A stretch of DNA of 32,225 nt, taken from NCBI GenBank assembly GCA_945898095.1, contig CAMDHE010000053.1:1-32225 (forward strand), written 5' to 3'. A model generated the notes under the pieces. That model was not told where the DNA came from. It saw only the letters and a program-made list of their open reading frames with translations, and ran no database searches. Below are positions 23,728-30,450 of this stretch, one piece after another (position 1 is the first letter of the stretch; every line of letters begins with the position of its first letter). This stretch comes from Roseateles toxinivorans. Lineage in GTDB: Bacteria; Pseudomonadota; Gammaproteobacteria; Burkholderiales; Burkholderiaceae_C. Made by a program: the position numbers and the translations under genes.

Positions 23728-25140
23728 CTACTCCGCGGCGGCTCTGATGTTCCCGCTGGAAAATCCATCAGTTGAGCCGGAAGCGGCTTGCAGTTCGACC
23801 ATGGCCGCAGCGAAATTTGCGCATGGGTCGCCCTTTGGCTGAATAAAAATACGCGATGCGGTTGAAAACGGCAGCGGCTGGCCGGGGTGCAGTTTCGCGG
23901 CAATGCTGTTCACGCAATTGTGCAAACGGTCGAGTACGCGGCAGGCAATGTCCCGGTCGGGCAAGCCGTGGGCGAGCAGCAGGTACTCGCCATTCCCCAA
24001 TGTCAGGCACAGGTCAGGCGATCGCACCGCCTTGCTGAACGCTTCGGTATGGGGATCCGGCAAGGCAATATGGATCCGCGCGAGGGGTTCATTGCGTCTC
24101 GGCGCTTGTACGACCAGCAAGGCGGTCCACCCCTGGCTCCCCCGCAGCGACTCCAGTTGTCGCTGGGCATCGTCGTAGGTGTGATTCCAGGCGTGTTCGC
24201 TGTCAGTACGCTGATAGTAAGAATTCCGCGAACGCGATCTGCGTTGCGAGCGCAGCAATGAGACGCAGGCCGCCGTAGCGATCAGGCAAGAGGCTATGGC
24301 TGCCAGATCAGCCAATCGCGGGTTAATTACGCTCGGCGGCTCACCTCCAACCGAGATCGTCCAATTGCGTTCTGGCAGGTGAATTTCGGCAGATACCGGG
24401 TTTGAAAGCGGCGGTGCCGGAAAAGGAAAAAATGCCTCTCGCTTGTTGGACGCGTTGTCGATGGTTGATAAATTGAAGCCCGCATCGGCGACCTGGATCC
24501 CGCAGGTCAATAGATGCGCTTCGATGTCAGGCGTCCGCACAAGGATGAAGATGAAGCCCCAGAGTTTCTCGCTTTTGGTGCTGCTGTCGATGGGCATGAA
24601 AACCGGCAGACGAGCCATGGCCCCGATGCCGCCCCTGAGAAACTGGTGTGGTCGTGCCACGACCATGGCGCGCTTGCGAATTGATTCCTGGGTTTCGTTC
24701 GAGGCGGCCGGGTCTTGCAACAGGTCCCGGCCCAAGGCTGCTTCATTTTCTTCCATCGGGTAGATGGCTCGAACTACTCCGTCAGGAGCCAGACCCAGTG
24801 CAGCGACGAGCGGATTGAGCTTGATGATTTCGGCTGCGACCCGGTCGAAGTCTTGAACCGATCCGGCGCTGCGAATCAGGTTCTTGAGGATTTGTGCCGA
24901 GGCGAACGCGCGAGTCAGGTCTTGCTCGATCAGCATGGCTGCCGCCGCAGTGGCTTGACGGAGCTTGGCGCGGCTTGAAGCGGACTGCGACTCGCGCAGA
25001 TAGTTCAGCCCGCCCAAGCTCAAGGCCAACAAGAGCAAGAAGATTGCACAGCCAAATTGAACGCTGCTTTGTTTCAACCACGACCGCCACGACCGGCTGC
25101 GGTTTGCAGCAGGTTGAACGGTCCGACTGGGTCTGGTCAT
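23728..25140 (-). CDS. CHASE-type membrane sensor with degenerate GGDEF-like C-terminus
   Basis: The 470-residue inner-membrane protein has two membrane helices (29-48 and 277-296) that bracket a periplasmic CHASE-like sensor (about 60-215; IIKLNPLVAALGLAPDGVV, then YPMEENEAALGRDLLQDP). CHASE domains usually feed diguanylate cyclases, kinases or similar outputs. The cytoplasmic part (about 335-455) aligns in pattern with a GGDEF domain, but the active-site position reads GNGEY (382-386) and other catalytic parts are missing. It should therefore not make cyclic di-GMP; it might bind a nucleotide or a partner, or be decaying. ATG 25140 follows AAAGGA. A 22-base palindrome lies 81 bases upstream. 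Confidence 0.75.
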   Translation of the reverse strand: MTRPSRTVQPAANRSRSWRSWLKQSSVQFGCAIFLLLLALSLGGLNYLRESQSASSRAKLRQATAAAAMLIEQDLTRAFASAQILKNLIRSAGSVQDFDRVAAEIIKLNPLVAALGLAPDGVVRAIYPMEENEAALGRDLLQDPAASNETQESIRKRAMVVARPHQFLRGGIGAMARLPVFMPIDSSTKSEKLWGFIFILVRTPDIEAHLLTCGIQVADAGFNLSTIDNASNKREAFFPFPAPPLSNPVSAEIHLPERNWTISVGGEPPSVINPRLADLAAIASCLIATAACVSLLRSQRRSRSRNSYYQRTDSEHAWNHTYDDAQRQLESLRGSQGWTALLVVQAPRRNEPLARIHIALPDPHTEAFSKAVRSPDLCLTLGNGEYLLLAHGLPDRDIACRVLDRLHNCVNSIAAKLHPGQPLPFSTASRIFIQPKGDPCANFAAAMVELQAASGSTDGFSSGNIRAAAE

Positions 25141-25220
25141 GCGAATCCTTTGGGCCCTTGGCCACTCGTTCGCTCAATGGGCTTTTTCCACTGTCTTGAG
25201 GCAGGAAAATGAATCGATTC

Positions 25221-25242
25221 GACTTTGATCAATGTCAAAGTC
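25221..25242. promoter_or_regulatory. 22-base palindrome with an FNR/ANR-like core
   Basis: GACTTTGA (25221-25228), TCAATG and TCAAAGTC (25235-25242) form a perfect 8-base inverted repeat. Inside it TTGATCAATGTCAA (25225-25238) matches nine of ten defined bases of the FNR/ANR box TTGATNNNNATCAA. It lies in the 230-base gap between the hyf-like operon end and the CHASE gene, upstream of the latter. No U-run follows it on either strand, so a terminator is unlikely. A convincing -10 at the FNR-type distance was not found. Confidence 0.45.
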
Positions 25243-25370
25243 CCGACGATGCTAAAGGCCGCCAACGTATTGTTCCAGCCCGTAGGTGCGTGTTCTGGCG
25301 CGCATTTATTTTGTCTATTCGCAGTCGGCTTCCTGTCAACCGGGGCCGAGCCTTGGCTTGGACGAGCCGG

Positions 25371-25895
25371 CTATTTCCGCCGGCGCACCGCGCTGAGGAT
25401 GCCTTCGAGAATGGCCAGCGGCGCAGGTGGGCAGCCGGGTATGCTGTGGTCGACGGGGATCACATTGGCGACGCGGCCGCAGCTGGCGTAGTTCGCCACC
25501 GGGCCGGCACAGAAGATGCCGCCATCGCAGCCGCAATCGCCAACCGCCACGACCAGCCTGGGCTCGGGCGTGGCCTCAAAAGTGCGCCGCAAGGCTTCTT
25601 CCATATGGCGCGACACCGGGCCGGTGACCAGCAGCATGTCGGCATGGCGTGGGCTGGCGACGAACTTGATGCCCAAGCCCTCGAGGTTGTAATAAGGGTT
25701 GCCCAGCGCGGTGATTTCGAGCTCGCAGCCGTTGCAGGATCCGGCATCGACCTGCCTGATCGTCAAGGCCTGGCCGAGGATGTTCAGCAAGTCCTGGTGG
25801 ATCGCCTGCACCGCTGCGGCTTCGGGCCAGTCGATGACCGGCAGCGGCTCGGTGACGATGCCGGTGCGGACGATCTGTTTGAGGATTCGTAGCAT
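25371..25895 (-). CDS. hyfI: NuoB/HyfI-like Fe-S small subunit of hydrogenase-4-like complex
   Basis: This 174-residue cytoplasmic-face subunit carries a single iron-sulphur cluster, the equivalent of N2 in complex I. The motifs are SCNGCELE (Cys54, Cys57), GDCGCDGGIF (Cys121, Cys123) and PGCPPAPL (Cys155). It is shorter than Escherichia coli HyfI/HycG (about 250) because a C-terminal extension is absent. Its start overlaps the stop of the large-subunit gene as TGATG. It is the last gene of the operon. Because the cluster site is intact while the partner has lost its Ni-Fe site, electron transfer to some other acceptor or a structural role is possible. Confidence 0.88.
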   Translation of the reverse strand: MLRILKQIVRTGIVTEPLPVIDWPEAAAVQAIHQDLLNILGQALTIRQVDAGSCNGCELEITALGNPYYNLEGLGIKFVASPRHADMLLVTGPVSRHMEEALRRTFEATPEPRLVVAVGDCGCDGGIFCAGPVANYASCGRVANVIPVDHSIPGCPPAPLAILEGILSAVRRRK

Positions 25896-27376
25896 CAGAG
25901 ATCATGCCCCGAATAGCTGAGGTTGAACGATTTGTTGATCAGCGGAAAGTCGGGAACGATGTTGCCGATCACCGCATGCTCGAGCACCGGCCAGTTCTGC
26001 CAGGAAGGGTCATGGCAATGGCAAGTCAGGATGCGGCTGGCTGCACTAAGGTCCAGCGCCACCATCACCTCGCCGCGCCAGCCTTCAACCCAGCCGATGC
26101 CGAAGCCGGCACTGGCGGGCTCGATCGGCTGCTGCAGCGGCCCGGCCGGCAGCATGCGGCAGATGCTGCGGATCAGGCGCAGCGACTCGAACAATTCCTC
26201 GAAGCGGATCGCCACCCGCGCCGCGACATCGCCTTGGCTGTTGGTGGCGACCCGGAACTCCAGCTTGTCATAGGGCGCCCAGGGCTGGTCGCAGCGCAGA
26301 TCCCTTGCCTGCCCGCTGGCGCGGCCGGCCATTCCCGTCAGTCCGAGCTGTGCGGCCAGCTCGGGGGTCACCCGGCCGGTATTCATGAAGCGGTCTTGCA
26401 AGCCGGCATGTTCGTCGTAGATCAGCTGCAACTCACGCAGTTCGCCCTCCACCGCATCGCATTGCCTCAGCATGGCTTGGACCATGGCCTGCGACAGGTC
26501 GCTTTTGACGCCGCCGGGCAGCAGCTGGTCCATCATCAGGCGATGGCCGAACGCTGTCATCGACAAGCGCTGCCAGTCCTCACGCAAGCGCGAAAACTGC
26601 GCCAGGCCGAAGGCCAGCGCGGCGTCATTGCCCAGCGCACCGAGGTCGCCCAGATGGTTGGCGACGCGTTCACGCTCGAGCATCAAGGCCCGCAGCCAGC
26701 TCGCCCGTACCGGAATCTCACAGCCCCAGGCCGACTCCAGCGCCATGCAATAGGCCCAGGCATAGGCGACGGTGCTGTCGCCCGAAACGCGGCCGGCAAG
26801 CCGGTAAGCATCCAACGGTGCCATTTCGGTGAAGCGTCTGCAGATGCCTTTGTGCGTGTAGCCGAGTCTTTGCTCCAGGCGCAGCAATTTCTCGCCGACG
26901 ACTGAAAAGCGGAAATGACCGGGTTCGATGATGCCGGCATGCACCGGCCCGACTGCAATCTCGTGCACGCCTTCGCCTTCGACGCGCACGAACGCATAGT
27001 CATCGGGCAGCTTGCCTGGGGCTTCATGCCATTGCCCATGGTTGATCCAGGGACGCTGGTCAAGGCTGCCTTCGGTTTGCAGCCCGCACAGGTCGGCCAT
27101 CGCGCGCTGCATCCGGCCGGCAAATGGAAAGGTGGCCGACAAGTCCGGTGCCGGCCGACCATCGCTCAGTTCGACGCAGAGCAAGCCTTCGGCCATGCCG
27201 TATGCCGCCAACACCGAACCGGCTGCGCTGCCCCAAACCGAGATCAACCTGCCGCCGCTGCTGGCCAGCCTCGGCGCCAGATCGGCCCAGGCCTGGCGGT
27301 CGACGCTGGCGCGCCAGATCGGCAGCGGCGCGGCCAGGCGCTGGATGGCAAAACCTTGTTCTGACAGGCTTTTCAT
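25895..27376 (-). CDS. hyfG: HyfG/HycE-like large subunit lacking the Ni-Fe cysteines (Ehr type)
   Basis: This 493-residue fusion of a NuoC-like N-terminal part (about 1-160) and a NuoD/hydrogenase large-subunit part contains GPVHAGIIEPGHFRF (143-157) and KLLRLEQRLGYTHKGI, the hallmark of HycE/HyfG. At the first metal motif, where hydrogenases have R-x-C-G-x-C-x-x-x-H, it has RVSGDSTVAY (196-205): Ser198 and Ser201 replace both cysteines and Tyr205 the His. The C-terminal motif DPCxxC is replaced by NLSYSG (485-490), with Ser487 and Gly490. No [NiFe] centre can form and no C-terminal processing tail follows. This places it with energy-converting hydrogenase-related (Ehr) complexes. Overlaps with hyfF (ATGA) and hyfI (TGATG) indicate coupled translation. 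Confidence 0.9.
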   Translation of the reverse strand: MKSLSEQGFAIQRLAAPLPIWRASVDRQAWADLAPRLASSGGRLISVWGSAAGSVLAAYGMAEGLLCVELSDGRPAPDLSATFPFAGRMQRAMADLCGLQTEGSLDQRPWINHGQWHEAPGKLPDDYAFVRVEGEGVHEIAVGPVHAGIIEPGHFRFSVVGEKLLRLEQRLGYTHKGICRRFTEMAPLDAYRLAGRVSGDSTVAYAWAYCMALESAWGCEIPVRASWLRALMLERERVANHLGDLGALGNDAALAFGLAQFSRLREDWQRLSMTAFGHRLMMDQLLPGGVKSDLSQAMVQAMLRQCDAVEGELRELQLIYDEHAGLQDRFMNTGRVTPELAAQLGLTGMAGRASGQARDLRCDQPWAPYDKLEFRVATNSQGDVAARVAIRFEELFESLRLIRSICRMLPAGPLQQPIEPASAGFGIGWVEGWRGEVMVALDLSAASRILTCHCHDPSWQNWPVLEHAVIGNIVPDFPLINKSFNLSYSGHDL

Positions 27377-28836
27377 GGGCCCACCAGCATTGCTGCTGCC
27401 TGCTGGTACCAGCCGTCCAGATAGGGCGGAATATAAAGGCCCAGCATCAGCCCCAGCAACAGGTGGACGAAGACCGGCAGCAGCGCCGGTTGATGGTCCA
27501 GCGGTTTCAAGCGGGTCTCGCCGAAGACCATCGGCTGCACCCGGCTGAACACGGCGGCAAAGGCCAGCCCCAGCGCGATCAACAGAAACGGCGTGGCCCA
27601 GGGCTGCTCGCGCATCGCGGTGGTGACGATCAGGAATTCGCTCGCGAACACACCGAACGGCGGCATGCCCAGGATCGCCAGCGTACCCAGCATCAGCCCC
27701 CAGCCGACGGTCGGGCTGACGCGAATCAGGCCGCGGATCTCGTCCATCAACTGGCTGCCGGCTTTTTGCGTGGCATGTCCTACGGCAAAGAAGATCGCCG
27801 ACTTGATCAACGAATGCACGGTCATGTGCAGCAGCCCGGCATAGCTGGCGATTGGCCCGCCCAGGCCAAAGGCAAAAGTCATCATGCCCATATGCTCGAT
27901 CGACGAATAGGCGAACATGCGCTTGACGTCCTTTTGCCGGATCAGAAAGAACACCGCCGCGACCACCGACAGCAGACCAAATCCCATCATCAGCTGGCCG
28001 GTCAGCTGCTGGCTGTGCAGGGCGCCGTCAGTCAGCACCTTGCAGCGCAGGATCGCGTACAGCGCCACGTTGAGCAGCAGCCCGGAGAGCACCGCCGATA
28101 CCGGTGTCGGCCCTTCGGCATGGGCATCAGGCAGCCAGTTGTGCACCGGCACCAGACCGACCTTGGTGCCGTAGCCGATGAACAAGAAGGCAAAAGCCAG
28201 CGTGATGATATTGGGGTCGAGCTGCGACTTGACCGCGTCGAGATGGGTCCACAGCAGGGCGCCGCCGCTGGCGCCGATGACTTTTTCGGCCGCCATATAC
28301 AGCAGCACCGTGCCGAACAAGGCCTGCGCGATGCCGACGCCGCAGAGAATGAAATATTTCCACGCAGCTTCCAAGCTGGCAGCAGTGCGGTAGACGCTGA
28401 CCAGCAGCACGGTTGTCAGCGTCGCCGCCTCCATCGCGACCCAGAGGAGGCCCATATTGTTGGTCGTCAGCGCCAGCAGCATGGTGAAGTTGAACAGCTG
28501 GTACATGCTGTGATACAGGCGCAGCCGCGGCGGCGTCATCTTGCCGCGGTCCTGTTCGATGCGCATATAGGGGCGTGAAAAAATCGTCGTCGTCAGCCCG
28601 ACGAAAGCCGTCAGCGTGACCAGAAAGACGTTCAGCGCATCGACATAGAACTCGCTGTCCCAGAACAGCTGCGGCCCGTCGCGGATGATCTGTGTGGTCA
28701 GCCAGCAGGCGGCCAAGAAGGTCACCCCGCTGAAAGCGACATTGAGGTCGCGCGCCCGCTGATGGTGGCCGACCCCACCCAGCAGCAGGCCGCCGAGCAA
28801 GGGCGTGGCGAGCAGCAGAGCCAGCGGGGCGCTCAT
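27373..28836 (-). CDS. hyfF: Hydrogenase-4 subunit F-like antiporter subunit (NuoN/NuoL family)
   Basis: This 487-residue membrane protein has about 14 helices and starts MSAPLALLLATPLL at ATG 28836. A longer open frame upstream lies within hyfE and is not the gene. The conserved proton-channel region FLFIGYGTKVGLVPVHNWLPDAHAEGP and the broken-helix sequence PTPVSAVLSGLLLNVALY are typical of Mrp/complex I antiporter-like subunits, as is FAYSSIEHMGMM. Its start overlaps the hyfE stop, and its stop overlaps hyfG (both ATGA). It is slightly shorter than Escherichia coli HyfF (about 526). The role is ion translocation coupled to the peripheral arm. Confidence 0.9.
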   Translation of the reverse strand: MSAPLALLLATPLLGGLLLGGVGHHQRARDLNVAFSGVTFLAACWLTTQIIRDGPQLFWDSEFYVDALNVFLVTLTAFVGLTTTIFSRPYMRIEQDRGKMTPPRLRLYHSMYQLFNFTMLLALTTNNMGLLWVAMEAATLTTVLLVSVYRTAASLEAAWKYFILCGVGIAQALFGTVLLYMAAEKVIGASGGALLWTHLDAVKSQLDPNIITLAFAFLFIGYGTKVGLVPVHNWLPDAHAEGPTPVSAVLSGLLLNVALYAILRCKVLTDGALHSQQLTGQLMMGFGLLSVVAAVFFLIRQKDVKRMFAYSSIEHMGMMTFAFGLGGPIASYAGLLHMTVHSLIKSAIFFAVGHATQKAGSQLMDEIRGLIRVSPTVGWGLMLGTLAILGMPPFGVFASEFLIVTTAMREQPWATPFLLIALGLAFAAVFSRVQPMVFGETRLKPLDHQPALLPVFVHLLLGLMLGLYIPPYLDGWYQQAAAMLVGP

Positions 28837-29495
28837 TGGTCTTCTTTCAATTGCTCGAGGTGGCTGATGTCGAGGCTGTCGAATTGTTCGCGGATCTGGA
28901 ACATGAAGACCCCGAGGATCAATACCCCGATCAAGACGTCGAGCGCAATGCCGAGTTCGACCACCATCGGCATGCCGTAAGTCGCTGCGGTGGCGGCAAA
29001 AAACAGGCCGTTCTCCATCGCCAGGAAACCGATCACTTGCGGCACTGCCTTGGCCCTGGTGATCATCATCAGAAAGGACAAGAGCACGCAAGCCAGAGCG
29101 ATGCCCAGGGTGCCACTGGCCAGCGCGGACGAGAAATTCGCGATCGGCAGCGCCAGGTTGAAGGCAAAGATCACCACGCCGATACCGATCAACATGGTGG
29201 TCGGGATGTTGATCAGCGTTTCGACGTCCCATTTGATGTTCAACCGATTCACCACCCGGTGCAGCAGCCAGGGGATCAGGAACACTTTCAGCAACAAGGT
29301 CATGCCGGCCGACAGGTAGAGATGGGGTTGCCCGGTGACATAGCCGACCAAGGCGGTTGCCAACACCAGCGTTGCCCCCTGCAGAGTGAACAGATGGATC
29401 AGCGAAACGACGCGGCGCTGAGAAATCATCGCGAAGGTCAGCATCAGCAGCAAGGCGCCGAGCAGGTTGACGAGCTGGGTCAGGAGGCTGCTCAT
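28833..29495 (-). CDS. hyfE: Hydrogenase-4 subunit E-like membrane protein (NuoK-related)
   Basis: This 220-residue protein has about seven hydrophobic helices, with length close to Escherichia coli HyfE (216). It contains SLIHLFTLQGATLVLATAL, LLLKVFLIPWLLHRVV, and AMENGLFFAATAATYGMPM with the membrane-embedded glutamate of NuoK-like proteins. It ends with a charged cytoplasmic tail, ISHLEQLKEDQ. It begins 13 bases after the hyfC stop and its own stop overlaps hyfF (ATGA). It would form part of the ion-translocating chain between HyfC and the antiporter-like subunits. Confidence 0.88.
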   Translation of the reverse strand: MSSLLTQLVNLLGALLLMLTFAMISQRRVVSLIHLFTLQGATLVLATALVGYVTGQPHLYLSAGMTLLLKVFLIPWLLHRVVNRLNIKWDVETLINIPTTMLIGIGVVIFAFNLALPIANFSSALASGTLGIALACVLLSFLMMITRAKAVPQVIGFLAMENGLFFAATAATYGMPMVVELGIALDVLIGVLILGVFMFQIREQFDSLDISHLEQLKEDQ

Positions 29496-29508
29496 TGGAT
29501 TGCGGCCC

Positions 29509-30450
29509 TCATCTGGCGAGCAAGAGATGAACCAGCAGGCCGATCACGGCCAGCAGGAAGGCGCTGGCGAGAAATTCGGGCACGCGGAAGATGCGCATCT
29601 TGGCCGACACCGTCTCGAACAAAGCCAGCAGCGCGCCACCGATCGCCAGCTTGAAGACCAGCATCGGCAGGGCCAGCAGCATCGCCAGCGGCGCCTGGGC
29701 TTCGGCTACGCCCCAGGGGAAAAACAGCGCCAGGCCGATGCAGGAATAGGCAAACAGCTTCAGGCTTGCCGCCCATTCAAGCAGGGCCAGATGGCGGCCC
29801 GAATATTCGAGGATCAATGCTTCATGGATCATCGTCAGTTCGAGATGGGTGTTCGGGTTGTCGACCGGCACGCGAGCGTTCTCGGCCAGCGAGACCATGA
29901 TGAACGCCACCGCAGCAAAGGCCAGCCCCGGGTAGATCGCCAGTTCGCGGTGGGCGAGCGTCTCGACGATCGTCACCAGCGAGGTCGATTGGCAGATCAG
30001 CGAGGCTGAAAAAAGCACCATCAGCAGCGCCGGCTCGGCCAGGAAGCCGATCAGCATCTCGCGCCTTGCGCCCATGCTGCCGAAAGCCGTACCGACATCC
30101 ATCGCCGCCAGCGAAATGAACACCCTGGCCAAGGCGAACAGGCCGACCAACGCGATTGCATCGGCGGCCGGCGCCAGCGGCAGATCGGTCGACAGCGTCG
30201 GGATGATCGCGCAGGCCAGCAACATGCAGCCAAACACCAGATAAGGCGCGGCGCGGAACAGCGGCGAGGCATGGGTGGCGACGATCGATTCCTTGTTGAA
30301 CAGCTTGTGCAGCGTCCGGTAGGGCAGCAACAAGCTCGGCGCCTTGCGGTTCAGCAGCCAGGCACTGCATTGCCTGCTCCAACCGCTGAGCAGCGGCGCC
30401 AGCGCCAGCGCCAGCAGGATTTCAAGCAACTGCGAGATCACGCCGGTCAT
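29509..30450 (-). CDS. hyfC: Hydrogenase-4 subunit C/HycD-like membrane anchor (NuoH family)
   Basis: This 313-residue NuoH-like membrane subunit connects the peripheral arm to the membrane. The start at ATG 30450 overlaps the hyfB stop as TGATG; the open frame runs upstream to 31038 only as a shadow of hyfB. Features include the amphipathic LLPYRTLHKLFNKESIVA (44-61), AMDVGTAFGSMGARREM, AENARVPVDNP and the acidic HLELTMIHEALILEYSG, which correspond to the conserved charged loops near the quinone or ferredoxin side in the family. The length is near that of Escherichia coli HyfC (about 320). Membrane helices number about eight. Confidence 0.9.
   Translation of the reverse strand: MTGVISQLLEILLALALAPLLSGWSRQCSAWLLNRKAPSLLLPYRTLHKLFNKESIVATHASPLFRAAPYLVFGCMLLACAIIPTLSTDLPLAPAADAIALVGLFALARVFISLAAMDVGTAFGSMGARREMLIGFLAEPALLMVLFSASLICQSTSLVTIVETLAHRELAIYPGLAFAAVAFIMVSLAENARVPVDNPNTHLELTMIHEALILEYSGRHLALLEWAASLKLFAYSCIGLALFFPWGVAEAQAPLAMLLALPMLVFKLAIGGALLALFETVSAKMRIFRVPEFLASAFLLAVIGLLVHLLLAR

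Noticed and set aside
25221-25242. The palindrome as a rho-independent terminator of the hyf-like operon
   Set aside because: The stem is only 8 bases, AT-rich and not followed by a run of T on the minus strand.
27124-28578. 484-codon plus-strand open frame opposite hyfF and hyfG
   Set aside because: It is a shadow of two well-supported genes, rich in Gln, His and Arg with no recognisable domain.
27373-29232. 619-codon version of hyfF starting at 29232
   Set aside because: The first 132 codons lie inside hyfE in another frame and show no membrane pattern; the ATG at 28836 overlaps the hyfE stop and begins a typical membrane protein.
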